From positions 1 through 15,669 of the forward strand of contig DYJV01000045.1 of assembly GCA_020722945.1 (NCBI GenBank): DNA of 15,669 bases, read 5' to 3'. Positions 7,964-15,421 of this stretch are shown here, one piece after another. The translations under genes were made by a program, and so were the position numbers. The stretch is from Candidatus Methylomirabilis sp. Lineage in GTDB: Bacteria > DYJV01. Each line of letters opens with the position of its first letter. The first letter of the stretch is position 1. Under the pieces are notes generated by a model. The model searched no databases and was not told where the DNA came from. It saw only the letters and a list, made by a program, of their open reading frames with translations.

Positions 7964-8620
7964 ATGTTCAGGCAGAAAGGAATGAGTAAAAAAGAGTTGA
8001 GAGCACCTGATGAATTTCAACTTTTTATTATGAGCCTTACAAGGAAATATGGTAATTATTGGAAAGTTGCTCTATGTGTGCTTATTGCGGTAATTGTGAT
8101 TCCGTTGGTTGTAGCTGGGAGCAGTTATCTCCAAAAAAAGAAGCAAGACCAATCTTCTTTTGCATTTTTTGAGTTAACCAAAAAGATAACACCTTTAAAT
8201 CCAGAGGATAGAATAAAGGAGATAGACAATTTTATTTCAAAATTTGATGGCACCAAAAGCTCTGTTCAAGCAGAAATCTTAAAAGGGAAGATATTATTTG
8301 ACCTCAAAAAATTTAAAGAAGCAAAAGCTCTTTACATCGATGCTCTTACCAAAACATCTGATAAAAATTTTAAAAATTTCTTTAAGTTTAATATTGCTTT
8401 ATGTAATCAACTTCTTGGCAACCAAAATGAAGCTCTTGATGGTTTTCTTGCACTCAAAAGTCAGCCTCTATTTGCTGCTGATGCGACATTTTTTATGGCA
8501 CTACATTACGAATCTGCCAAAGATATCCCCAAAGCAAAAGGTTTATATAAAGAGATTGTAGATAATTATAAAAATTCTTTATATTTTAATGTTTCAAAAC
8601 TTAAATATGAATTATTATAA
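7964..8620 (+). CDS. membrane-anchored TPR-like protein
   Basis: This 218-residue protein has a short charged cytoplasmic N-terminus containing LRAPDEFQ (12-19), one hydrophobic segment (about 34-55), then a helical periplasmic-type domain. The latter contains TPR-like repeats, for example ILKGKILFDLKKFKEAKALY (about 104-123) and the following helices FNIALCNQLLGNQNEALDGF and FFMALHYESAKDIPKAKGLY. Similar N-terminally anchored TPR proteins (YfgM-like, TPR_21) act as scaffolds or chaperone partners in the envelope; the exact role here is unknown. AGGGGGA (7954-7960) supports the ATG at 7964. An in-frame ATG at 7982 would begin MSKKELRAPDEF but has a ribosome site only one base away. It sits 16 bases after the unknown protein and 18 before ugd. 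Confidence 0.8.
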   Translation: MFRQKGMSKKELRAPDEFQLFIMSLTRKYGNYWKVALCVLIAVIVIPLVVAGSSYLQKKKQDQSSFAFFELTKKITPLNPEDRIKEIDNFISKFDGTKSSVQAEILKGKILFDLKKFKEAKALYIDALTKTSDKNFKNFFKFNIALCNQLLGNQNEALDGFLALKSQPLFAADATFFMALHYESAKDIPKAKGLYKEIVDNYKNSLYFNVSKLKYELL

Positions 8621-8638
8621 TATTAGGCTGGAGGGGAA

Positions 8639-9934
8639 ATGAAAATAGCTGTCATAGGAGCAGGATATGTAGGGTTAGTTACCGGGAGTTGTTTTGCTGA
8701 TTTGGGGAATGATGTTGTTTGTATTGACAATGATACAGAGAAGATAAAGAAGCTTAATTCGGGTGTTATTCCTATTTATGAGCCGGGGTTGGATAATCTT
8801 GTTAGCATCAATACTCTTGAAGGGAGACTGACTTTCACAGACAATATTGAACAGGGTATCTCCAATAGTGAAGTAATTTTTATTGCAGTAGGGACTCCGC
8901 CAAAGGATGATGGTAGTGCTGATCTTAGTGCTATCGAAAATGTTGCAAAGCATATAGGTGCCAGCCTCAATAGCTATAAATTGATAGTAGAAAAGAGCAC
9001 TGTTCCTGTAAGGACTGGTGAATGGCTCAGGGGAACTATCGAAAAATACAACAGAAACAAAGTAGAATTTGATGTTGCTTCAAACCCTGAATTTTTAAGG
9101 GAGGGGTCAGCTATTCAAGATTTTATAAATCCTGATAGAGTAGTTATTGGTGTTAACAACGAAAAAGCTGCTCAAGTTCTGCTAAAATTATATGAGCCTC
9201 TCAATGCTCCTATATTAGTTACAGATATAAATAGTGCAGAGATTATCAAACATGCATCAAATGCATTTTTATCAATGAAGATATCTTTTATAAATGCTAT
9301 TGCTAATGTATGTGATCTTGCTGGTGCTGATGTAAAGAAAGTTGCCAAAGGTATGGGGCTTGACAATAGGATTGGAGAAGGATTTCTTAATGCTGGGATA
9401 GGTTTTGGTGGGTTTTGCTTCCCAAAAGATCTTGATGCATTAATTGCAATATCAAATAAACTTGGTTACGATTTTAATCTTTTAAAAGAGGTAAGAAATA
9501 TAAATGATAAACAGAAATTAACACCTATTGTAAAATTAAAGAAGTTGTGGCCATCTTTAAAAGATAAAGAGATAGCAATTCTTGGTTTGGCATTCAAGCC
9601 TAATACTGATGATATGAGATTGGCCCCTGCGATTGATATTATCAATGTTTTACTTTCTGAAGGTAGCAAAGTAAAAGCTTACGATCCTGTTGCATTAGAA
9701 AATGCGAAAAAGATATTTAGAAATGGTGCTATTACCTTTTCAGAGACACCTTATGATGCTTGTCTAAATGCAGATGCTCTGATAATTGTTACAGAGTGGA
9801 ATCAGTTTAAATATCTTGATCTCCTCAAAGTAAAAAATTCTATGAAAGACAATATCCTTATAGATGGACGGAATATTTACGACCCCCACAAGGTTAATAA
9901 ATTAGGGTTTAGATATTTTGGAGTGGGGAGATAG
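8639..9934 (+). CDS. ugd: UDP-glucose 6-dehydrogenase
   Basis: It oxidises UDP-glucose to UDP-glucuronate with two NAD+ in the cytoplasm, supplying acidic sugar precursors for surface polysaccharide. The 431-residue length fits the family. Visible elements: NAD-binding GAGYVG (7-12), FIAVGTPP (81-88), VEKSTVPVRTGE (117-128), NPEFLREGSAI (149-159), K204 and N208 in the central helix, and the active site GFGGFCFPKD (255-264) with catalytic C260 and D264. The C-terminal domain begins near LGLAFKPNTDDMR. UDP-mannose/GDP-mannose dehydrogenases share the architecture, but the motifs favour Ugd. GGAGG at 8630-8634 precedes the ATG. Nearby glycosyltransferase genes may use its product, though this is only suggested by proximity. 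Confidence 0.93.
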   Translation: MKIAVIGAGYVGLVTGSCFADLGNDVVCIDNDTEKIKKLNSGVIPIYEPGLDNLVSINTLEGRLTFTDNIEQGISNSEVIFIAVGTPPKDDGSADLSAIENVAKHIGASLNSYKLIVEKSTVPVRTGEWLRGTIEKYNRNKVEFDVASNPEFLREGSAIQDFINPDRVVIGVNNEKAAQVLLKLYEPLNAPILVTDINSAEIIKHASNAFLSMKISFINAIANVCDLAGADVKKVAKGMGLDNRIGEGFLNAGIGFGGFCFPKDLDALIAISNKLGYDFNLLKEVRNINDKQKLTPIVKLKKLWPSLKDKEIAILGLAFKPNTDDMRLAPAIDIINVLLSEGSKVKAYDPVALENAKKIFRNGAITFSETPYDACLNADALIIVTEWNQFKYLDLLKVKNSMKDNILIDGRNIYDPHKVNKLGFRYFGVGR

Positions 9935-9962
9935 AGTAAAATATCTCTATCTAAAGCTCCAC
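9923..9962 (+). terminator. stem-loop at the end of ugd
   Basis: AGATAGAG (9929-9936) pairs perfectly with CTCTATCT (9945-9952) around an 8-base loop. The stem can extend, past a bulged AAAG (9953-9956), by pairing GTGGGG (9923-9928) with CTCCAC (9957-9962) using one G-T pair. It overlaps the ugd stop codon (9932-9934). There is no clear T-run after it, so it may be a factor-assisted terminator or an mRNA-end-stabilising hairpin rather than a classic intrinsic terminator. The 66 bases from here to the next ATG are AT-rich and hold no convincing promoter. Confidence 0.45.
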
Positions 9963-10028
9963 AGTTTAACACAATTTAAAATATAAATATCAAATTAATC
10001 TCAACCCAAATTACTAAAAAGGTTATTA

Positions 10029-10946
10029 ATGACAAATTTTTTAAGGCTTAGATATCCTCTAAATATATTAATTATAATTATCATACTGACTTCAACAACC
10101 TATTCTGAAATAATTGACGGTATTGCTGCGATTGTCAATGATGAGCTTATTACAATAAGTGAAGTTAATAATGAAATGAAACCTTTCCTTGCTAAGATTG
10201 AATCAAGTAATCTTACACAGAAAGATAAAGATAAACAGATAGAGGAGATGAGGGAAAAGGTCATTACAACTCTAATTAACAACAAATTAATTGAATTAAA
10301 AGCTAAAGAGCTTAATTTTGGAGTTGACGATAATGAACTGAAAAATGTTATCCAAAATATCTTAAAAGAGCAGCATATAACTATTGAACAGCTAAAAGAA
10401 GCTCTCAAAGAGAATAATATCTCTTTTGAAGCTTATAAAGAGCGTATAAGGGGTGAAGTTCTTCGGGCAAGAGTGGTCAACTCTTTTGTTAAAAGTCAGA
10501 TTAAAATTCCTAAAAGTGATATAGATAAGTATGTATCTGAAAATTTTAAAGAGAAGCAGGAGTTGAGGTATCATATAAAGCAGATATTCATAAAAGGGGA
10601 TAATAGAGATCAGCTAAATGATGTCAATACTACAATAAAAAATGAATCTTTTGAATCTGCATACACAAAATATTCAGGGAGTGATCTTGGATGGTTTAAA
10701 AAGGGTGAGATGCTTCCAGATATTGAGAATATTGTTATTCAGATGAAGGTCAATGATATCAGAGAGGTGAAAACTGCTCACGGTTACCATATAATAAAGT
10801 TGGAGGCTAAAGATGAAAATAGCCGCCTCAAAGAGAAGTTGGAGAAGGAAGCTGAAAATACCCTCAAATCAAAAATAATGAAAGAGAAATTAGAAAATTG
10901 GATAAACGAACTAAAAGAGAAGGCTGTAATCATAAGAAAAATGTAA
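10029..10946 (+). CDS. SurA-like periplasmic chaperone / parvulin peptidyl-prolyl isomerase
   Basis: This 305-residue exported protein starts with a signal peptide: a hydrophobic run at about 11-22 and a likely cleavage near TYS-E27. It is followed by the SurA N-terminal pattern EIIDGIAAIVNDELITISEVNNEM. A charged helical chaperone domain covers about 45-155. One parvulin (PpiC) domain of about 80 residues follows, from LRYHIKQIFIK (179-189) through SDLGWFKKGEMLPDIE (218-233) to VKTAHGYHIIKLEAKDE (247-263). SurA assists outer-membrane protein folding in the periplasm. E. coli SurA has two parvulin domains; one, as here, is common elsewhere. The last residues are a basic coiled tail. AAAAAGG lies seven bases before the ATG. 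The gene's end overlaps the start region of pdxA. Confidence 0.88.
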   Translation: MTNFLRLRYPLNILIIIIILTSTTYSEIIDGIAAIVNDELITISEVNNEMKPFLAKIESSNLTQKDKDKQIEEMREKVITTLINNKLIELKAKELNFGVDDNELKNVIQNILKEQHITIEQLKEALKENNISFEAYKERIRGEVLRARVVNSFVKSQIKIPKSDIDKYVSENFKEKQELRYHIKQIFIKGDNRDQLNDVNTTIKNESFESAYTKYSGSDLGWFKKGEMLPDIENIVIQMKVNDIREVKTAHGYHIIKLEAKDENSRLKEKLEKEAENTLKSKIMKEKLENWINELKEKAVIIRKM

Positions 10947-11905
10947 TTGTAACAATGGGTGATCCTGGTGGGGTGGGTCCAGAATTAGCATTATCTCTCT
11001 TCAAAACATCCATCTATCATAAAATCAATATACTTCTTGTTGGAGTTCCATCAATTTTTTCTGATGCAAAAGATCTATCAGGTGTAAAACTTGATTTCAA
11101 CATTATAAACAGTAGTGGCAAATTTATCAGCAGCAAGATCAATATATTAGATATAGGGTATAGTGGGTCATTTACAAAAAATTATACATCTGCAAATAAT
11201 GGAGAGGCTGCATATTTATCAATACGAGAGGGTATAAATATCTGTATTCAAAAAAGAGGAGATGCTATTGTTACCACTCCAATATCTAAAGAGGGTTTGA
11301 AACTTGCAGGGATAAATTTTCCCGGTCATACTGAAATATTAGCACATTTTACAAATACAGAAAAATATCGAATGTTATTCATCTCAAAATATTTTAATGT
11401 AATTCTCCATACCATACATATACCTCTAAAAGATGTCCCATATAAGATTTTTGATCTAAATCTTGAAGATACTATTTTATTAGGAAATAATTTTCTAATA
11501 GAGAGTATGAAAGTAGATAATCCGCTCATATTTGTTGCAGGGGTGAATCCTCATTCAGGTGAGAATGGGTTACTTGGAGAAGAGGAGAGTATTTATATTA
11601 CACCAATTATAGAGAAGTTAAAGAGTCAAAATATTAATGTAAAGGGACCCTTTCCCCCTGATACGCTCTTTTTTAAAGCGTTGGAGTATAAACCTGATTT
11701 GATAGTTGCAATGTATCATGATCAAGGGTTAATACCAATTAAAATGACAGATTTTTTTGGTGCAGTTAATCTTACAGTAGGATTACCATTTATAAGGACA
11801 TCCCCTGACCATGGGACAGCATTTGATATTGCATGGAGAAAAAATTCTGATATTAATCTACAAAGTATGCTAAATGCGGTTAGGTATGCAGAGAAGCTAT
11901 CATGA
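10898..11905 (+). CDS. pdxA: 4-hydroxythreonine-4-phosphate dehydrogenase
   Basis: PdxA oxidises 4-phosphohydroxy-L-threonine in the DXP-dependent route to pyridoxal 5'-phosphate. Visible motifs are TMGDPGGVGPE (19-29), TTPISKEGL (126-134), FPGHTE (141-146), H174 in HTIHIPL, VNPHSGENGLLGEEE (216-230, with H219), YHDQGLIPIK (273-282, with H274) and RTSPDHGTAFDIA (300-312). The three histidines match the known metal ligands by position in the family. Start choice is uncertain. TTG at 10898 is the only ordinary start codon upstream of MGDPGG; it overlaps the chaperone gene by 49 bases, has only weak Shine-Dalgarno support (AGAGA near 10883), and adds about 13 residues to the usual N-terminus. 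The next in-frame ATG would cut into the first strand. A rarer start near 10940 is possible. Confidence 0.94.
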   Translation: MDKRTKREGCNHKKNVIVTMGDPGGVGPELALSLFKTSIYHKINILLVGVPSIFSDAKDLSGVKLDFNIINSSGKFISSKINILDIGYSGSFTKNYTSANNGEAAYLSIREGINICIQKRGDAIVTTPISKEGLKLAGINFPGHTEILAHFTNTEKYRMLFISKYFNVILHTIHIPLKDVPYKIFDLNLEDTILLGNNFLIESMKVDNPLIFVAGVNPHSGENGLLGEEESIYITPIIEKLKSQNINVKGPFPPDTLFFKALEYKPDLIVAMYHDQGLIPIKMTDFFGAVNLTVGLPFIRTSPDHGTAFDIAWRKNSDINLQSMLNAVRYAEKLS

Positions 11906-11997
11906 AACTACCCCAGAGGAACAGGCTGAAGGAGAAGCAAAAAATTAAAAGACAAAAAAATATAAAAACAAAGGGATTTTATTTTTGTTATGAATGA
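11902..11997 (+). pseudogene. possible remnant of a REP-associated (IS200-like) transposase N-terminus
   Basis: An ATG overlapping the pdxA stop (ATGA) opens a 31-codon frame whose product begins MKLPQRNRLKEK and ends KGFYFCYE. Many REP-associated tyrosine transposases start with a pattern like LPQR-x-x-RLK followed soon by (N/K)G(F/Y)YF and a VTICT strand. Here the PQRNRLK and KGFYF pieces are separated by a lysine-rich low-complexity stretch, and the frame stops at once afterwards, as in a decayed copy. No catalytic histidine motif or tyrosine region is found downstream. It could equally be a chance frame or a tiny basic peptide translated by coupling to pdxA. Confidence 0.25.
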
Positions 11998-12008
11998 GAT
12001 GATTTTTT

Positions 12009-12032
12009 AAAAAATATACCTTCCGCAAAAGG
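12009..12032 (-). terminator. weak terminator candidate for the minus-strand operon
   Basis: Read on the minus strand, CCTT (12032-12029) pairs with AAGG (12022-12019) around a 6-base loop, and TATATTTTTT follows. The stem is only 4 bp. It lies about 80 bases past the end of the histidine kinase gene. The adjoining ATTTTTTAAAAAAT (12002-12015) is a palindrome. The rest of the convergent gap 11906-12110 shows nothing else recognisable. Confidence 0.3.
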
Positions 12033-12110
12033 AGAATTAATTGCTCCCAACTGACTATTTGACTATACAGGAAGCAGATTTATCTGGGAAATTGGAGGTA
12101 AGATATTTAT

Positions 12111-13520
12111 TTAGTTATCAGGATAATTTGTTTTAGAGGGTAGGGTAATTCTAAAAACTGTCATACTATCTTTGTCTCTGTAATATTTTATCTTCCCACC
12201 ATGCAAATAAATGTTTTTCTCAGTTATAACAAGCCCAAGACCTGTCCCATACTCCTTTGTTGTATAAAAGGGGGTAAATAATTTTTCAGGATTATTGATC
12301 CCAGAACCACTATCTTTGAAATCTACAACTATACTATTTTTCAATCTTTTCATAGAAATAGATATTTTTTTATCACTATTAAGAATGCACTGTAAAGCCT
12401 CAATACTATTTTTTAATAAATTTACAAATACTTGTTTTAGCTTTCCTTTATCACCTTGGATAGTAATATCAATATCTTTATGAAAATTGACCTCGATTTT
12501 GATATTACTATTACTCAGCTCCTCAGAGAAATTTTCAACTACTTCATAAATTACTTTATTTAATGAAACCTCCCCTTTCTCTATAATATCACTACGTCCA
12601 AAATAAAAATATTCATTTATGATATTATTTAATCTCTCTATCTCTTTTTCGATAGATTCAGTGATACTATTTTCAGCAAATTTCTTCTTTAATAAAGTTA
12701 CCTTTAATTTCATAGCATTTAGAGGATTTTTTATTTCGTGTGCTATTTCGGAGGATATTTTTCCAAGTAGAGACAGTTTTTCCGATTTTGAGAGCTCCTC
12801 TTGTAAATTAATAATTGAGCTTATATCATGGACAATACATAGGTAATTCTCTTTGTTGAGTATTGTTTGCTCTATTTTGTAGGATTTGTTCTTTATTTTA
12901 TGGGTATATTCGCCACTCTTTAAAGGGCAAAAAGAGCATTTGCTGTTATAAGAGAATGCAAGGTCGAAACATTTGTATACCCCATCTATCACCTTATTTG
13001 AGAATAAAATGTTAAAATTTTTATCCCTTATTATGATTGTTGACTTTATCTTAAAGAAAATTTCCTTAAAATAGTCATTAATCTTACTGAACAAATCTTT
13101 CTCAACTATCTTCTCAACGCTTTTCTCTATAATTTTAGCGATAAAAATAAAGTGCTCTCTCTTAATTTCTGTATCAATGGATAAGATAATGCCGGTAAGA
13201 GTGTTGTTCTTAACTATGGGAATAGCTGATATACTCCCCTTTTTATTCAAAAAATCGAAAAGGTTGCTGTTGGAGTGATAAAGATAGCTGTTTTTTGAAA
13301 AGATATTTTCAAATTGGAGTATATCTAAAGAGAGGTTAGATAAGATGCGTTTATTCCCTGATATATCGTAAAGGAGAGATTCCTCTTTACCTATTTCGAG
13401 GAATAGAACATCACTGCTTTTTAACAAAAATCTAAATTGTGGGTTAAGAGCAATTTCTCTGATATCAGATACACTGTTAGAGTTTAATATCCTTTGAAGC
13501 AGCTCTAAATTTAAATTCAA
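12111..13520 (-). CDS. soluble sensor histidine kinase with GAF-like and PAS-type input domains
   Basis: Read from TTG at 13520 this is 469 residues. The start is chosen because GAGGAG (13533-13528) lies seven bases before it and the plsY overlap falls to 44 bases; an ATG at 13595 would overlap plsY by 119 bases. A GAF-like region spans about 20-135. A PAS-type domain (about 160-235) contains C184-x10-C195-x2-C198-P. The HisKA phosphoacceptor is H261 in EIAHEIKNPLNAMK. The ATPase domain has the N box VNLLKNSIEAL (366-376), the G1 box DSGSGI (403-408) and TPFYTTKEYGTGLGLVI (416-432). No membrane segment is seen, so it should sense an internal signal, NtrB-style. No response regulator lies in the window. 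It is the last gene of the minus-strand operon after plsY. Confidence 0.88.
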   Translation of the reverse strand: MNLNLELLQRILNSNSVSDIREIALNPQFRFLLKSSDVLFLEIGKEESLLYDISGNKRILSNLSLDILQFENIFSKNSYLYHSNSNLFDFLNKKGSISAIPIVKNNTLTGIILSIDTEIKREHFIFIAKIIEKSVEKIVEKDLFSKINDYFKEIFFKIKSTIIIRDKNFNILFSNKVIDGVYKCFDLAFSYNSKCSFCPLKSGEYTHKIKNKSYKIEQTILNKENYLCIVHDISSIINLQEELSKSEKLSLLGKISSEIAHEIKNPLNAMKLKVTLLKKKFAENSITESIEKEIERLNNIINEYFYFGRSDIIEKGEVSLNKVIYEVVENFSEELSNSNIKIEVNFHKDIDITIQGDKGKLKQVFVNLLKNSIEALQCILNSDKKISISMKRLKNSIVVDFKDSGSGINNPEKLFTPFYTTKEYGTGLGLVITEKNIYLHGGKIKYYRDKDSMTVFRITLPSKTNYPDN

Positions 13521-14112
13521 ATTTATTCTCCTCTTTATTAATAAGTCGGTAAATGTTCCCCTTGTGTCTGTATAAAACGAGGAGTGAGAGTCCAATAGAA
13601 AAATATACTATATTCTGGTCAAAATTATAAATTCCAAATATATCAAAAACTTTAATGAGAGGGGTAATTGACAAAATTGAAGATATAGAGGCAAGTGAAA
13701 CATATCTGTATATAAAAAATAAAACAACAAAAATAAATAGTGAAAGAATAGCTATAAAAGGAGCAATGGCAAAAAATATACCGATTGAAACAGCAACACC
13801 TTTACCACCTTTAAATTTAAGATACAATGGGAATATATGCCCCAACACGATAGCAAAAGCTGCGATTAAAGAGAGCTTTGGGTCAATATTTGAATTAGTA
13901 AAAAAATATATAGGCAAGAATGCTTTAGATACATCAAAAACAAGGGTAATAATTCCGAGAGAAAGCCCATTTACCCGTGCAACGTTGGTTGCCCCGATAT
14001 TCCCACTTCCAATTTTACGAGGATCTTGGCAAGAGAATATTTTTGAGATAATAAGACCACTTGGGATAGACCCAATAAGATATGAGATAGATATCAGGAA
14101 AAATAAATACAT
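13477..14112 (-). CDS. plsY: glycerol-3-phosphate acyltransferase PlsY
   Basis: PlsY is an inner-membrane enzyme that transfers an acyl group from acyl-phosphate to position 1 of glycerol 3-phosphate, the first step of phospholipid synthesis. The 211-residue protein is mostly hydrophobic helices, and the three conserved cytoplasmic motifs are present: GSGNIGATN (35-43), KGGKGVA (101-107) and YRHKGNIYRLINKEENKF (181-198). The partner PlsX, which makes acyl-phosphate, is not in the window. The gene starts nine bases after the L,D-transpeptidase stop, so they are co-transcribed; no strong Shine-Dalgarno is seen, suggesting translational coupling. The basic tail after motif 3 is translated from DNA that also holds the histidine kinase start. 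Confidence 0.95.
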   Translation of the reverse strand: MYLFFLISISYLIGSIPSGLIISKIFSCQDPRKIGSGNIGATNVARVNGLSLGIITLVFDVSKAFLPIYFFTNSNIDPKLSLIAAFAIVLGHIFPLYLKFKGGKGVAVSIGIFFAIAPFIAILSLFIFVVLFFIYRYVSLASISSILSITPLIKVFDIFGIYNFDQNIVYFSIGLSLLVLYRHKGNIYRLINKEENKFEFKFRAASKDIKL

Positions 14113-14121
14113 AACCGTTGG

Positions 14122-15354
14122 CTATTTTGATTTTTCCCATGTTTCTGAAGCAATTTTAAAATCTCCCGGACAACCCTCAAGTGTGATACGTTTAAGCCCG
14201 ATATCTTGATAGTTATTTGTTTTAAATGTTTGCAAAAAAGATACACTATATCTGATAGGAGTCTCCTCTTTTATGGAAAGATTTTTGTACTCAACATTTA
14301 TTGTCTTGTATTTCGTAAATTTATCTTGTTTGTCTTTGATCCAATCTTTTAAATGTGGAAATTTATCTGAGTATGCGGCTTTGTATCTTCCAATGTTTTT
14401 TGCTTCCCAAGAAGATATCCATTTATTAATAAACTCGACAACTTCTTTTTTGACAAACTCTCTTTTATCATAATCTTTAAAATCTTCGGTAATCAGCTTC
14501 TCTTTAAAAAAATACATCTTTTTTCTTCCATAGACAGATAAATTGCTTGCACAATAGAATTGGTTAAAATCAAATAGAAGTTTACTGTTCTCCTTGTAGA
14601 CTATTAAGTCTGATGTTACGATCTTCCTATAATTTATTTTGTTAAAAAGGGCTTTTTTGGAGGCAAGGAAAGATTTGTAATTTATCCCATCGTTATTATA
14701 TTTTTCATCAACAGAAAGTTTAAATTTCTCAAAATCCCCATCAATCCAATTTTTTAGAAAAAGATTAAATGTATTGAGATGATCTTTTTTATTTTTCGAG
14801 TATTGAGTGGTATTGAGATAAGAGAGCTTATTTGTTATTATAACAGGTGTCCCAGATTTGATATATTTGGAAAGCTCCAAAAAATCTTTGTTATTAAGAA
14901 CTACACACCCTTCGGTAGAATTTTTATTTTCATTTTCGTCAAACCCATGTATCCATATACCACCACCAGTTTTGTCAAATATTTTATCGAATGGATTTGG
15001 ATAATCGAGAGTAAAAGCACCTGGACCATATTTGGGTGATAATTTCTTTGATGAGATAAAGTTTTGGACAAAATATATCCCTTCAGGAGTCTTCTTGTCC
15101 CCCTTTCTCTCTTTGTCACCCTTGTTTTCACCAACCAATATTTTGAAATCTTTTATAAGTTTGAGGTTATTTGAATCCTTAACCTCATAAACAAAGAGTT
15201 TGTTTTGAAATTTGTCAACAACAACAAAATTATTTTTGTCGGGGACAGTATTATAGATAAAAAAATTATCTATAAGTTTGTCACTTGAAAAGATAAAATC
15301 GTGAGAGGCTAAAAGTAAAATAAGAGATATAAATAATCTAAAGAATTTACCCAT
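14122..15354 (-). CDS. secreted L,D-transpeptidase (YkuD domain) with C-terminal NTF2-like domains
   Basis: This 410-residue exported protein has a signal peptide (about 1-23). The YkuD catalytic domain (about 42-176) includes the KKTPEG turn (87-92), IWIHG with H136, and STEGCVVL with nucleophile C150. L,D-transpeptidases form 3-3 peptidoglycan crosslinks, attach proteins to peptidoglycan, or (YafK/DpaA type) cleave such links. The residue before GC is Glu148 where many members have His or Arg. After the catalytic domain come two alpha+beta segments, about 190-290 and 301-410. The second, with EFINKWISSWEAKN and the closing FKIASETWEKSK, resembles the NTF2-like domain in Cds6-type L,D-transpeptidases. 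It is first in an operon with plsY and the sensor kinase. The ATG has no obvious Shine-Dalgarno. Substrate and exact activity are unproven. Confidence 0.88.
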   Translation of the reverse strand: MGKFFRLFISLILLLASHDFIFSSDKLIDNFFIYNTVPDKNNFVVVDKFQNKLFVYEVKDSNNLKLIKDFKILVGENKGDKERKGDKKTPEGIYFVQNFISSKKLSPKYGPGAFTLDYPNPFDKIFDKTGGGIWIHGFDENENKNSTEGCVVLNNKDFLELSKYIKSGTPVIITNKLSYLNTTQYSKNKKDHLNTFNLFLKNWIDGDFEKFKLSVDEKYNNDGINYKSFLASKKALFNKINYRKIVTSDLIVYKENSKLLFDFNQFYCASNLSVYGRKKMYFFKEKLITEDFKDYDKREFVKKEVVEFINKWISSWEAKNIGRYKAAYSDKFPHLKDWIKDKQDKFTKYKTINVEYKNLSIKEETPIRYSVSFLQTFKTNNYQDIGLKRITLEGCPGDFKIASETWEKSK

Positions 15355-15392
15355 ATACTATATCATCATCTAATGTATTTTTAAAGTTTGCA

Positions 15393-15421
15393 TTTATAAC
15401 ATTAGAGTTGAATAAAATCAA
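15393..15421 (-). promoter_or_regulatory. extended -10 sigma70 promoter of the L,D-transpeptidase operon
   Basis: On the minus strand, TTGATT (15421-15416) is followed after 17 bases by TATAAA (15398-15393), with TGT directly before the -10 box (an extended -10). Transcription would start around 15386, about 30 bases before the ATG at 15354. This matches the expected start of the ldt-plsY-kinase operon. Confidence 0.65.

Noticed and set aside
8298-8561. Open frame of 87 codons inside the TPR-like gene in another frame
   Set aside because: Leucine/lysine-rich by-product of AT-rich coding DNA; the main frame has coherent helical repeats, a membrane anchor and a ribosome site.
12041-12136. 31-codon open run starting at a TTG and overlapping the kinase end
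   Set aside because: No ribosome site and no recognisable sequence; length is within chance expectation.
13655-14209. Open frame of 184 codons on the plus strand antisense to plsY
   Set aside because: plsY on the minus strand has all three family motifs; the antisense product has no recognisable domain and no supporting ribosome site.
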